A stretch of 64,000 bases of DNA. Origin: Alphaproteobacteria bacterium. GTDB taxonomy: Bacteria > Pseudomonadota > Alphaproteobacteria > Elsterales > Elsteraceae. Numbering within the stretch: the first letter of the stretch is position 1; each line of letters starts with the position of its first letter. The stretch spans positions 1 to 64,000 of the forward strand of contig RDXE01000038.1 in NCBI GenBank assembly GCA_004292755.1, read 5' to 3'. Positions 40,928 through 49,346 of the stretch are shown here, in pieces. The notes beneath the pieces are model-generated. The model was not told the DNA's origin. It was given only the letters and a program-made list of their open reading frames with translations, and did no database searches. Position numbers and translations under genes: made by a program.

Positions 40928-42127
40928 ATGGCACGCCCCGGCGTCTTGATCATCGTCGAAAACTTGCCGGTGCCCTTTGACCGGCGGGTTTGGAACGAGG
41001 CGACCACCCTGGCGGCGGCTGGCTACTCCGTCAGCGTCATCTGCCCGATGGCGCGCGGTTGGACCAAAGCCTACGAGGTGATCGACGGCATCCACATCTA
41101 CCGCCACCCCCTGCCCTTTGAGGCCAAGGGGGCGGCGGGCTACGTCATCGAGTATGGCTCCGCGCTGTGGCACGAACTGCGCCTAGCCTTCAAGGTGAAG
41201 CGAGAGCGGGGATTCCACATCCTGCAAGCCTGCAACCCGCCAGATACGATCTTCCTGATCGGCCTGCTGTTCAAACTGCTGTACCGCACCCGATTTGTCT
41301 TTGATCACCACGACATCAATCCAGAGCTGTTCGAGGCCAAGTTTGGTGGCCGCGGCCCCTTGTATTGGGTGGTTCGGGTGTTGGAGTGGTTGACCTTCAA
41401 AACAGCCGACTTTTCGATTGCCACCAACCTGTCCTATCGTCAGATCGCTGTGGAACGCGGCGGTATGCGACCGGAGCGGGTGTTCGTTGTGCGCTCCGGT
41501 CCGAACCTGGAGCGGCTAAAGCAAGTCCCCGCCGACCCCTCCTTGAAGGATGGCCGCGCATTCTTGATCGGCTATGTTGGCGTGATGGGCAAGCAGGAGG
41601 GTATCTCCTACCTGCTGCGCACAGCCAAGCTGCTGCGGGACAAGGGGCGCGACGACATCCTCTATCGCCTGATCGGCGATGGACCAGAGGTGGCAGCCCT
41701 GAAGGATGAGGCGAAGGCCCTTGGCGTTGACGACATCGTGATCTTCGAAGGCAGTGTCGATGATGCCCGCTTGTTGAGCGTGCTGACCAGCGCCGACGTG
41801 CTGGTCAATCCCGACGAAGCCAATCCAATGAACGACAAGAGCACGATGAACAAGGTCATGGAATACATGGCTGTCGCACGCCCGATTGTGCAGTTCGACT
41901 TAACCGAGGGGCGTTATTCGGCTCAGGAGGCGTCTCTCTACGCCAAGCCGAACGACGTCGACAGCTTTGCGGCCTGCATTGAAACCCTGCTGGCCGATCC
42001 CGATCTGCGCCAGCGCATGGGTGCGTTTGGCCGCAAGCGCGTAACCGAGGAATTGGCGTGGACCCACGAGGCGCCAAAGCTGCTGGCTGCCTATGACACG
42101 ATCTCCCATGGGCTGAAGGCGCGCTAA
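40928..42127 (+). CDS. Glycosyltransferase, GT4 family
   Basis: 399 aa GT-B enzyme. N-terminal IIVENLPVPFDRRVWNEA is typical of the WbuB/ExpE7-like group. The donor domain shows IGYVGVMGKQEGISYLL, YRLIGDGPEVAALKDEA and MEYMAVARPIVQFD, with the EANPMNDKSTMNK segment holding the donor-binding acidic residue. It follows the dehydrogenase by 7 bp. An ATG at 40904 inside the previous gene is a possible longer start. Confidence 0.88.
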   Translation: MARPGVLIIVENLPVPFDRRVWNEATTLAAAGYSVSVICPMARGWTKAYEVIDGIHIYRHPLPFEAKGAAGYVIEYGSALWHELRLAFKVKRERGFHILQACNPPDTIFLIGLLFKLLYRTRFVFDHHDINPELFEAKFGGRGPLYWVVRVLEWLTFKTADFSIATNLSYRQIAVERGGMRPERVFVVRSGPNLERLKQVPADPSLKDGRAFLIGYVGVMGKQEGISYLLRTAKLLRDKGRDDILYRLIGDGPEVAALKDEAKALGVDDIVIFEGSVDDARLLSVLTSADVLVNPDEANPMNDKSTMNKVMEYMAVARPIVQFDLTEGRYSAQEASLYAKPNDVDSFAACIETLLADPDLRQRMGAFGRKRVTEELAWTHEAPKLLAAYDTISHGLKAR

Positions 42128-42131
42128 CGCG

Positions 42132-42911
42132 ATGGATGCCGCCACCCGCAACCTGCAACTCTACAACAGCGATCAGGGGGTGGGCACCTACGCCGCGGCG
42201 TCCGAGGCCACTCCTGTAGAGCGCCAATTGTTTCAGCGCTTTGCCACGGATTTCGGTGCCGGTCTGGTGTTGGACCTTGGCGTCGGTGCGGGTCGCACGA
42301 CGGCAGCGCTGGCCGCGCTGAGTGGACGCTACCATGGCATCGATTACGCCCCGGCCATGGTTGCCGCCTGCCAGAGGCGCTTTGCGGCACAGCCTGAGTT
42401 GATGTTCAGCCATGGCGACGCCCGGCGGCTGGATGGCATTGCTGACGGTGCTGCAGCAGCTGTGGTGTTCAGCTTTAACGGCATTGACAGTGTCGGACCG
42501 GACGATCGTCTCGCAGTGCTGGCTGCCGTCCGGCGGGTGTTGCGCCCCGGTGGCTTGTTTCTGTTCTCTGCGCACAATCGGGCGTTCCAGGGCATTCCAC
42601 GCTCGCCTGGGTGGCAGTGGACGCTGCGCCCTCGCGGCCTTGCTCGCCAAGCCTTGATGTGGTGGAACCACCTGCGCGTGCGGCGCGACGAAGTGGAAAC
42701 ACCCGACTATGCGATGCTGAACGACATCGCCCATCACTTCGCCAGCCTGTTCTACTATATCGACCGCGACGCCCAGTGCCGCCAATTGGCTGCTGCGGGC
42801 TTCAGTGACTGCCAAGTTTTTAACAGCCGGGGGGAGATGCTGCCCGCCACAGCGGTTGATACAGGCAACGACCCGCACCTGCATTACGCCGTCCGGCGTC
42901 CAATGGATTGA
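42132..42911 (+). CDS. Class I SAM-dependent methyltransferase
   Basis: 259 aa. SAM-binding VLDLGVGAGRTTAALA near residues 46-61, IDYAPAMV (acidic motif II), and VRRVLRPGGLFLFSAHN. Tight spacing (4 bp after the glycosyltransferase) places it in the dehydrogenase-GT operon as a sugar methyltransferase candidate. Confidence 0.85.
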   Translation: MDAATRNLQLYNSDQGVGTYAAASEATPVERQLFQRFATDFGAGLVLDLGVGAGRTTAALAALSGRYHGIDYAPAMVAACQRRFAAQPELMFSHGDARRLDGIADGAAAAVVFSFNGIDSVGPDDRLAVLAAVRRVLRPGGLFLFSAHNRAFQGIPRSPGWQWTLRPRGLARQALMWWNHLRVRRDEVETPDYAMLNDIAHHFASLFYYIDRDAQCRQLAAAGFSDCQVFNSRGEMLPATAVDTGNDPHLHYAVRRPMD

Positions 42912-42916
42912 CGGCA

Positions 42917-44317
42917 GTGACGCGGGAACCCTTTCCCCGAGGACTCTATGGTGGTCGCCAGTTGCCGCCACCAACCCGCGCTGCAGTCCATGCCGTAAGC
43001 CAGCCCACTCAAAGCTTGGAGACGTTGACCAACGCGCTCATTTTTGGCGTGGTGGTCATGTTTTGCACGATCTCTGGTTATTTCTTGGAAGCACGCGGAA
43101 TTTCCTATATGAGCCCCGGCGGCAATTTTCTCATGAAGATGCATCCTGGGACGTATATTATGAGCGGCATGTTCGGCCTATTGGCTCTTGCCCTCAATCC
43201 AGTGCGGTTCATTGTGCTGCTGTGGGATCGCCAGGGGCCGGGCTTGGTTTATACTGTGTGCTCCATCCTGCTGTTCATCTGGGTGGTGGTGCGCCACGGC
43301 ACGTCGGGCACCGCCTTTATGATTGATTGCTTGATCGTGCCGGGTCTGCTGGCGCTGTCGATGGCAATGTTGACCGACCAGAACCGAGATCGCCTGTACA
43401 TCACGGTGATGGTCCTGATGGGCATCAATGCCGTGATTGGCATTGGCGAGTTCTTGACCCGCACCCGCCTGACCCCGTTTACCATTGACGGGGTTGAAGT
43501 GGTGGAGCCGTTTTTCCGCCCAACGGCGTTGCTGGGTCACCCATTGCAGAACGCGCTGATGACGTCGATGGCGTTCTTCACCCTGCCCGCCTTGCGTGAT
43601 CGGCCTCTTATCGCGCTGCCGCTGGCCATCCTGTTTCCCATGGCGCTGTTCAGCTTCGGCGGGCGCACAGCGATGGTGATCACCGCCGGGATGACCACGC
43701 TGCTCGGCACGCTGTGGTATCTGGGCCGTCTGTTTGAACGCAAGGTCAGCTATGTCAGCTTCCTCGGCGCGCTGGGGGTGGTGCTGGGAGTGCCGATGGC
43801 CGCCGGTCTGGTGCTGTCGGTGCTCGGGTCAGAAAGCCGTCTGGTGCAGGAATTCTATTGGGACACCAGCGCCCAGTCGCGCCTGCTGGCCTTGCGGATT
43901 TTTGACCAGTTGACCGCAGGCGACATCCTATTCGGCATTGGCCCAACCGGGATTATCGAACAAGTGCAAGTGCTGGCCAACTTCACCGGCATCATCGGAA
44001 TTGAGAATGGCTGGCTACTGCTATTGTTACACTATGGGTTGTTTGGCTTTGTTGTCTTCATCGTCACTCTAACGTGGTTCCTGCTGGCAATCACATCAGG
44101 CGCGCCTGCTTACATTCGCACGGTGCTGGTGGTGTTTATCTTGATCGCGTCTTCCAACAACTCACTGGCGGCGAAGGATAGCTCACTGATCCTGCTGGTG
44201 CTGCTGGCCTATGGCGCCACCTGCTATGAGCGCCGTCAGGCCGCCCGCGCTAAGGAGCGGCAGGCGCGGGAGATGTTGATCCCGTCCCGGTCGCTCCGCG
44301 GGTCAAATCGCGACTGA
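42917..44317 (+). CDS. Polysaccharide polymerase / O-antigen ligase-like membrane protein (VpsF/Wzy type)
   Basis: 466 aa inner-membrane protein with about eleven helices (for example ALIFGVVVMFCTISGYFL, FIVLLWDRQGPGLVYTVC). The periplasmic loop region has the pattern RPTALLGHPLQNALMTSM and IEQVQVLANFTGIIGIENG seen in VpsF/Wzy-like proteins. It would polymerise repeat units on the periplasmic side. I prefer GTG 42917 to TTG 42908, which overlaps the previous stop. The end overlaps the convergent Wza gene by 68 bp. Confidence 0.83.
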   Translation: MTREPFPRGLYGGRQLPPPTRAAVHAVSQPTQSLETLTNALIFGVVVMFCTISGYFLEARGISYMSPGGNFLMKMHPGTYIMSGMFGLLALALNPVRFIVLLWDRQGPGLVYTVCSILLFIWVVVRHGTSGTAFMIDCLIVPGLLALSMAMLTDQNRDRLYITVMVLMGINAVIGIGEFLTRTRLTPFTIDGVEVVEPFFRPTALLGHPLQNALMTSMAFFTLPALRDRPLIALPLAILFPMALFSFGGRTAMVITAGMTTLLGTLWYLGRLFERKVSYVSFLGALGVVLGVPMAAGLVLSVLGSESRLVQEFYWDTSAQSRLLALRIFDQLTAGDILFGIGPTGIIEQVQVLANFTGIIGIENGWLLLLLHYGLFGFVVFIVTLTWFLLAITSGAPAYIRTVLVVFILIASSNNSLAAKDSSLILLVLLAYGATCYERRQAARAKERQAREMLIPSRSLRGSNRD

Positions 44318-45017
44318 GGGTATAGGAAAACCCGCTGTCGAACGGCAGAATACCGCGGATGTACTGGGTCACGAAGCGGTTGATCTCTGCAATCGTGCTG
44401 CGCGGCACGTAGACAATATCGAAGGGTAGCAGCGGCACATCCTGGCTTGGGTCGCCCGTGCTGAGGAATTGCTGCAGATCGAGGGAGCGCAGCATGGGTC
44501 GGCCATCGGCGCCACGGCGGATCAGTGCCACCGATTGCGGGCGGGCATTGGCGGTAAAGCCGCCTGCGATTAGCACAGCCTCCAACACGCCGACACGACC
44601 TGGCAGCGCGTGCACGCCCGGCGAGGCAACCTCGCCACCAACGATCACCCGCTGCGAGCCATAAAGACGCGGCACCACCACCACATCGGGCCGACGCAAA
44701 TCGCGGGAGAAGCGCTCCCGCAGATGGACCCCCAACTCATCGGCAGTCATCCCCTCCGCCCGCACTGAGCCGATCAGGCTCAACGCGAAGCGACCGTCGG
44801 GGCCGATCAGCACCCGGTCAGAGAACTCCGGATTGTAAAGCAGACGCACCTCGATTTCGTCGCCGGGTTTCAGGCGATAGCCGGGCACGTCTGCCGTCCA
44901 CGGCGCGAACGCGAGCGGTTGGTCCGCCTCCGGGGCAACCACACCCATGCTGCTGCACGCCTGCGCCGTGCCGAGGGCAAGGGCGAGGGCAATCCGCCGG
45001 AACCAGATGAACGTCAT
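44250..45017 (-). CDS. Polysaccharide export lipoprotein (Wza/GumB family)
   Basis: 255 aa outer-membrane export channel protein. The signal peptide ends in lipobox AQAC with Cys21. Residues about 45-125 are the Poly_export domain (YRLKPGDEIEVRLLYNPEFS, VLIGPDGRFALSLIG). A SLBB domain follows (VIVGGEVASPGVHALPG). It pairs with the GumC proteins to span the envelope. The C-terminal coding end overlaps the polymerase gene on the other strand by 68 bp. Confidence 0.93.
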   Translation of the reverse strand: MTFIWFRRIALALALGTAQACSSMGVVAPEADQPLAFAPWTADVPGYRLKPGDEIEVRLLYNPEFSDRVLIGPDGRFALSLIGSVRAEGMTADELGVHLRERFSRDLRRPDVVVVPRLYGSQRVIVGGEVASPGVHALPGRVGVLEAVLIAGGFTANARPQSVALIRRGADGRPMLRSLDLQQFLSTGDPSQDVPLLPFDIVYVPRSTIAEINRFVTQYIRGILPFDSGFSYTLSRDLTRGATGTGSTSPAPAAP

Positions 45018-45076
45018 GAAGAGGAGTCTAGCCGAACTGCGGAATTACTCAAACCATGCTCTACCGGTCCGACCAC

Positions 45077-46018
45077 TCAGCGGGACCGACCCAATGCGCC
45101 ACGGTAGCGCGCAACCATGTCGCGCGGATGCAACGTCGTCTCGCTGCGTCGACCAAGGAAATAGCACCCGCTGGCACCATCGATCGCAAAGCGCTCTGGC
45201 ACCAAGCGATCGATCAAGCGCACGGGGCTGGCCAGCAAGGCCGCCAGTGTGCCTGCCTGCCAACTGCGGAACAGACCGGCCGCAGCATACCGGATCGACC
45301 ATAACAGCGCCGTCCCCGGCCCCAACACCGTGCCAGCCGCGACTTCGTCAAACTGGCGGAACAGCCACCGGTGCCCGCTCTCGGTAAAGCGTGTGAAGTC
45401 ATAGGCAGCTTCGTGGACCTGCTGCATGAACGGCGTCTCGGCATACACCACGCCATCCGGCACCAACACCCGGTGAATCTCTGCCACCACCTGGGCGGGT
45501 TCCACCACATGCTCCAGCACCGCTTGAATCCACACCGCATCCACACTGCCATCCGCCAGCGGGATGCTGTGACCATCGGCAATCAAGTCCGTCAGCGGAC
45601 TGGCGTAGACATCGAAGGTCAGGGTCCGGATGCCTGGATGGGCGTATAGCTGCTCCACACCGGCGCCCAGTGCGCCACCGCCGATGATCAAAACCCGCGG
45701 CGCCGGGCCCAGCAGGCTTAGAAAGCGTTTGGCATTGCTCTCCGCCACGCGATTGCGCCCGAAGGCAAGGTCGAACACAGCGGCCCGCAGCCGCCCGCTG
45801 CGGCGGCGGATCGGGCTGGCGCCAGCACTGGCCTCGACCGCGGTGCGGTCCAGAATGCTGGTGGCAAAGTCCACCAGGACTGGACGGCCATCCACCACAG
45901 GAAACGCCGGTGCACCACACCGTGCCGCGCACTCCAGGCCCGATTGACCAGACACCAAGGGATTTCGCCGGGGACAAGGGCAGCGCAAGCTTTCCTGCAC
46001 CCACTCGTTTTGTATCAT
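45077..46018 (-). CDS. Methyltransferase with N-terminal zinc-ribbon-like segment
   Basis: 313 aa. The first 50 residues have a Trm112-like pattern (SLRCPCPRRNPLV, LECAARCGAPAFPVVDGRP). The methyltransferase core has VLIIGGGALGAGVEQLY, GHSIPLADGSVDAVWIQAVLEHVVEP and VLVPDGVVYAETPF, of methyltransferase 11 type. Likely acts on a polymer component. It is monocistronic, or read with Wza 59 bp downstream. Confidence 0.8.
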   Translation of the reverse strand: MIQNEWVQESLRCPCPRRNPLVSGQSGLECAARCGAPAFPVVDGRPVLVDFATSILDRTAVEASAGASPIRRRSGRLRAAVFDLAFGRNRVAESNAKRFLSLLGPAPRVLIIGGGALGAGVEQLYAHPGIRTLTFDVYASPLTDLIADGHSIPLADGSVDAVWIQAVLEHVVEPAQVVAEIHRVLVPDGVVYAETPFMQQVHEAAYDFTRFTESGHRWLFRQFDEVAAGTVLGPGTALLWSIRYAAAGLFRSWQAGTLAALLASPVRLIDRLVPERFAIDGASGCYFLGRRSETTLHPRDMVARYRGALGRSR

Positions 46019-46174
46019 CGAATACCTTGCCTAAGAGTTTTGACTTACGCTCGCGGCAAACCAGATATACTGTACCACCAAGCCGCGCGGGCAACGGCGA
46101 TGTCGGGTGGTAACGCGATTGGCGTCCGGTGGGACGGTGCCTTGCCGCGCCACGCGTCGACAACCTGTTTCAGG

Positions 46175-46855
46175 ATGGCAACCGACGTGGGTCTTGTCCA
46201 TATGATGCGAAAGTGGTGGGTGTTGCGCGGCGAGCCTGAACAAGTGTTCCGCCGGATCGCTCAAACCCGATTTTGGAACAGCCAGGAAACGGTCTCAGGG
46301 GTCGGCTCAACCCTTGCGGCAACATGGGAGATCCGCCAGCACCTGCCAGCTCTGCTGCACGAGTTGGGGGTCAAAACCATGCTCGATGCCGGGTGTGGGG
46401 ATTGCAACTGGATCGCTTCCCTCGATTTGAGCCTAGACCATTACACCGGCGTCGACATTGTGCCCGAGATCATCGATGGGCTGCAGGCGCGGTTTCCGAA
46501 ATCGAAAATGAGCTTTCAGTGCGGCGACATCAGCCGTGTTGCCCTGCCGCGGGTCGACTTGGTGCTGGCGCGCGACAGTTTGGTGCATCTGCCCAACACC
46601 ATGATTGAGGCGTTCCTGGATCGCGTTGCGGAAAGCGGAAGCACCTGGCTGCTGGCAACCAATTTCGGCAACCACCGCAGCAACCCCTCGATCCGCGCTG
46701 GGGACTGGCGCGCCATCAATCTGGAAGCCCCCCCCTTCAACCTGCCGCCCCCCAGCCGGTTGCTGTCGGAGGCCCGCGGCGTCGATGACCCGGCCTATGC
46801 CGACAAGTCCTTGGCGCTGTGGCCGGTCGCTGCCCTGTCCAATCGCTCGAGATAG
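46175..46855 (+). CDS. Class I SAM-dependent methyltransferase
   Basis: 226 aa. FWNSQETVSGVGSTLA and MLDAGCGDCNWI (SAM site) are marks of a methyltransferase subgroup found in polysaccharide loci; LVLARDSLVHLPNTM follows. ATG 46175 gives the usual short lead of about 30 residues; an earlier ATG at 46100 is possible. Its end overlaps the convergent glycosyltransferase gene by 61 bp. Confidence 0.78.
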   Translation: MATDVGLVHMMRKWWVLRGEPEQVFRRIAQTRFWNSQETVSGVGSTLAATWEIRQHLPALLHELGVKTMLDAGCGDCNWIASLDLSLDHYTGVDIVPEIIDGLQARFPKSKMSFQCGDISRVALPRVDLVLARDSLVHLPNTMIEAFLDRVAESGSTWLLATNFGNHRSNPSIRAGDWRAINLEAPPFNLPPPSRLLSEARGVDDPAYADKSLALWPVAALSNRSR

Positions 46856-47913
46856 CGCTGCGTCACGGTCGACCAAGTGAACTCCGCCGCCCGTGCGCGC
46901 AACCGATCCGCTGGCACGGGGTCCGCGCGGCAGGTCTGGATCGCAGCTGCCAAGCCTGCGGGATCACCAACGGGTGCCAAAGGCCCGAGATCACCATCCT
47001 CCAGAATGTAGCGGGGGCCACCGGGAGCATCGGTTGACACCACGGGCGTGCCCCAGGCCATCGCCTCGACAAGCACATTGCCAAACCCCTCGTGGCGGGA
47101 GGGCAGCACCACGGCACCGGCACGGGCAAACCACGCATCGGTACCGGGCACAGTGCCAACAAAAGCGACGCGCGCCGACAAGCCGAGGGCCACGGCCTGT
47201 GCCTCCAGCGCGGCCCGCTCCGGCCCATCGCCCAGCAGGATCAAACGCTCTTGTGGCAACAGGGCAAGGGCAGCGAGCAGCGTGGCGACATCCTTCGATG
47301 CCACCATCCGCCCGGCGAACACCAGGGGGCCGGGTTGCTCGGTCAGCCAGGGGTGGGGGGCTGACGGGAGAGCCTGCGGCAGAGCCGGGATGACTGGATT
47401 GCCCACAACGCTGACGGCCCCGCGCGGCAGACCCGCCACTGCCGCCATCGCCACTGCAGCATCAGGCGAGACCGCGATCCGCCCGGCGGCTCGGCGGTAC
47501 AGCAGCCGAATTGCAAGCCTCAACGCCAGACGCTCCAGCCTGCGCCGGTCCATCAGTTCACGGTCCAGCATCAAGTGCTCGGTTATCACCACGGGCGTGC
47601 CGCGAAGGCTGGCAAGAGCGACCAAGTTGTTGTGGGGCAAGGCGCTCAACACCACGTCGGGTGCCGCCTCGGCCACGGCGCGTGCCAGCACGGGACCAGC
47701 CTGGGTGGTCCGCCGCACACCCAACGGCACCACGCTGACGGTCGGGGCGATCAGCGGCGCCAATCCCCCCTCCGCCCGGTCCAGGATCAAGGTGACCCGG
47801 CGCCCAGCCTCGGCGAAGCCGTTGGCGAGGGTGATCATCACCCGCTCCGCCCCGCCGACGGCGAGACTGGGCAGATACAGGCCAATGTGCCCTGCGCCGC
47901 GACCGCCCGTCAT
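46795..47913 (-). CDS. Glycosyltransferase, GT4 family
   Basis: 372 aa. The glycine-rich donor-site loop appears as HIGLYLPSLAVGGAERVM; the donor domain has PLVFAGRMVASKDVATLL, LLGDGPERAALEAQA and RHEGFGNVLVEAMAWG (EX7E). The last gene of the heparinase - flippase - GT operon, joined to the flippase gene by an ATGA overlap, which fixes ATG 47913. Confidence 0.9.
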   Translation of the reverse strand: MTGGRGAGHIGLYLPSLAVGGAERVMITLANGFAEAGRRVTLILDRAEGGLAPLIAPTVSVVPLGVRRTTQAGPVLARAVAEAAPDVVLSALPHNNLVALASLRGTPVVITEHLMLDRELMDRRRLERLALRLAIRLLYRRAAGRIAVSPDAAVAMAAVAGLPRGAVSVVGNPVIPALPQALPSAPHPWLTEQPGPLVFAGRMVASKDVATLLAALALLPQERLILLGDGPERAALEAQAVALGLSARVAFVGTVPGTDAWFARAGAVVLPSRHEGFGNVLVEAMAWGTPVVSTDAPGGPRYILEDGDLGPLAPVGDPAGLAAAIQTCRADPVPADRLRARAAEFTWSTVTQRYLERLDRAATGHSAKDLSA

Positions 47914-49346
47914 GGCGACCGTCGGAGGCGGGCCAGCATCAGAGTGCGCGCCCGGCAGACATCCAGCGCCAACGCTGCCAGCCCATAAACCGCAGCCCCT
48001 GCCAGCACGGTGACCACCAGGGCCAGCGGTCCCTGCGGGGTGCCGATCAGCACCAGCAGCCCAACCATGGCGGCAAGCGGCGGCACCAGTCGCAGGATGC
48101 GCCCAACCGGCACCGGCATCGGCAGAATGCGCCCGGCAATACCCAGCGACAGCAGCATATAGGTGCCTTGCGTCGCCATCGCCGCAATCGCAGCGCCGAT
48201 GACACCATAGACCGGCACCACCAGCACCAAGGTCACGCCACCTGCCACGGCGGCAGGAACAATCGCCCACAACTCCACTGCCGGTCGCTCCGCCAACTGG
48301 AACGCGTGGTTGACGTAGTGCCCAGTCAACCCATTCAGCAGGGCTGCAATGGCTATGAAGGGAAGCAGGGCGGCTGCATCGGCACTCAACGCCTCGCCAA
48401 TCATCACGGCCGTGATCGGTTGCGCCAGAAGGCACAAGCCCACAGTCATCGGCAGAGCAACAGCCAGCATCAACTCCACACCATCGGCCAAGCGCTCCCG
48501 CATCGCCTGCGGCCCAGAGCGAGCCAGCGCCGAGACCGCGAGCGGCGAGACCGCCGAGCCAATGGCCGACAAAACCACCAGGATGCTCCGGCTGGCGAGG
48601 GTTTGCGCTGCGGCATAGGCCCCGAGATCAGCCAGATCAATCAACCACGCCAGCACCAACCGGTCGCCATTGCCCATATAGCTGTCGATGGTCATCGTCA
48701 GAGTGATGGGCAGGCCATAGACCAGGACGCGGCGCACCTGGCTGCGGTCAACCACGCCCGGCTGGCGCCAGACCGCCCACGCCTCCCGATCCAGCAACAC
48801 CACCGTGGCTGAGGCGATGGCAATCGCACTGACCGCCCCGGCGGCACCAAACTCCGTCAGCGCCGCACTCGTAACGGCCAAGCCAAAGCCCAGGACCGAG
48901 ACAAGGCTCAACAGCACAAAGTACCGCCCGGAGCGTAGCATCGCCCGGTGCAGTTCCAAGTTCAGTTGAGCCGCCCCTTGGGCCAGGGTCGCGGCCAAGG
49001 TTGCCCACAGCATCGCTCCAACCGGTCGCTCCGTTGGCACCACCAGCAGCACGCACCCAGCGATCACCAGCCCCGCCGCTGCCATGATCAGGAAACCAAC
49101 CCGCAGCAGGGCGATGAACCCAGGCAGACGGTTCTGGGTTTCCGCTTCCGCAAGGAACCGCGCGAGGCTGGCGCGCGCCCAGAAGAACAGGATCGAGCCC
49201 GAAATCGGCAACAGCGCCATCGACAACGCGTAAAGGCCATACTCCTCCTCCGGCAACAGCCGGGTGAGCAGCACGATGGTGCCTAGGCCAGTGATGGTCT
49301 GCACCAGGGCGGACCCAGCATAGCCGGCGACATGCCCCATCAGCAT
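47910..49346 (-). CDS. Oligosaccharide flippase family protein (Wzx-like)
   Basis: 478 aa polytopic protein with about 12-14 helices, of the MATE-like polysaccharide transporter fold. It starts MLMGHVAGYAGSALVQTITG, then VLLTRLLPEEEYGLYALSMA, typical of Wzx. It would flip lipid-linked repeat units to the periplasm. ATG 49346 overlaps the heparinase stop by 7 bp; longer frames lack similarity. Confidence 0.88.
   Translation of the reverse strand: MLMGHVAGYAGSALVQTITGLGTIVLLTRLLPEEEYGLYALSMALLPISGSILFFWARASLARFLAEAETQNRLPGFIALLRVGFLIMAAAGLVIAGCVLLVVPTERPVGAMLWATLAATLAQGAAQLNLELHRAMLRSGRYFVLLSLVSVLGFGLAVTSAALTEFGAAGAVSAIAIASATVVLLDREAWAVWRQPGVVDRSQVRRVLVYGLPITLTMTIDSYMGNGDRLVLAWLIDLADLGAYAAAQTLASRSILVVLSAIGSAVSPLAVSALARSGPQAMRERLADGVELMLAVALPMTVGLCLLAQPITAVMIGEALSADAAALLPFIAIAALLNGLTGHYVNHAFQLAERPAVELWAIVPAAVAGGVTLVLVVPVYGVIGAAIAAMATQGTYMLLSLGIAGRILPMPVPVGRILRLVPPLAAMVGLLVLIGTPQGPLALVVTVLAGAAVYGLAALALDVCRARTLMLARLRRSP

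Noticed and set aside
46040-46071. TTGACT and TATACT as a promoter for the methyltransferase at 46175
   Set aside because: The spacer is 20 bp, too long for a standard sigma70 promoter, so it was not listed.
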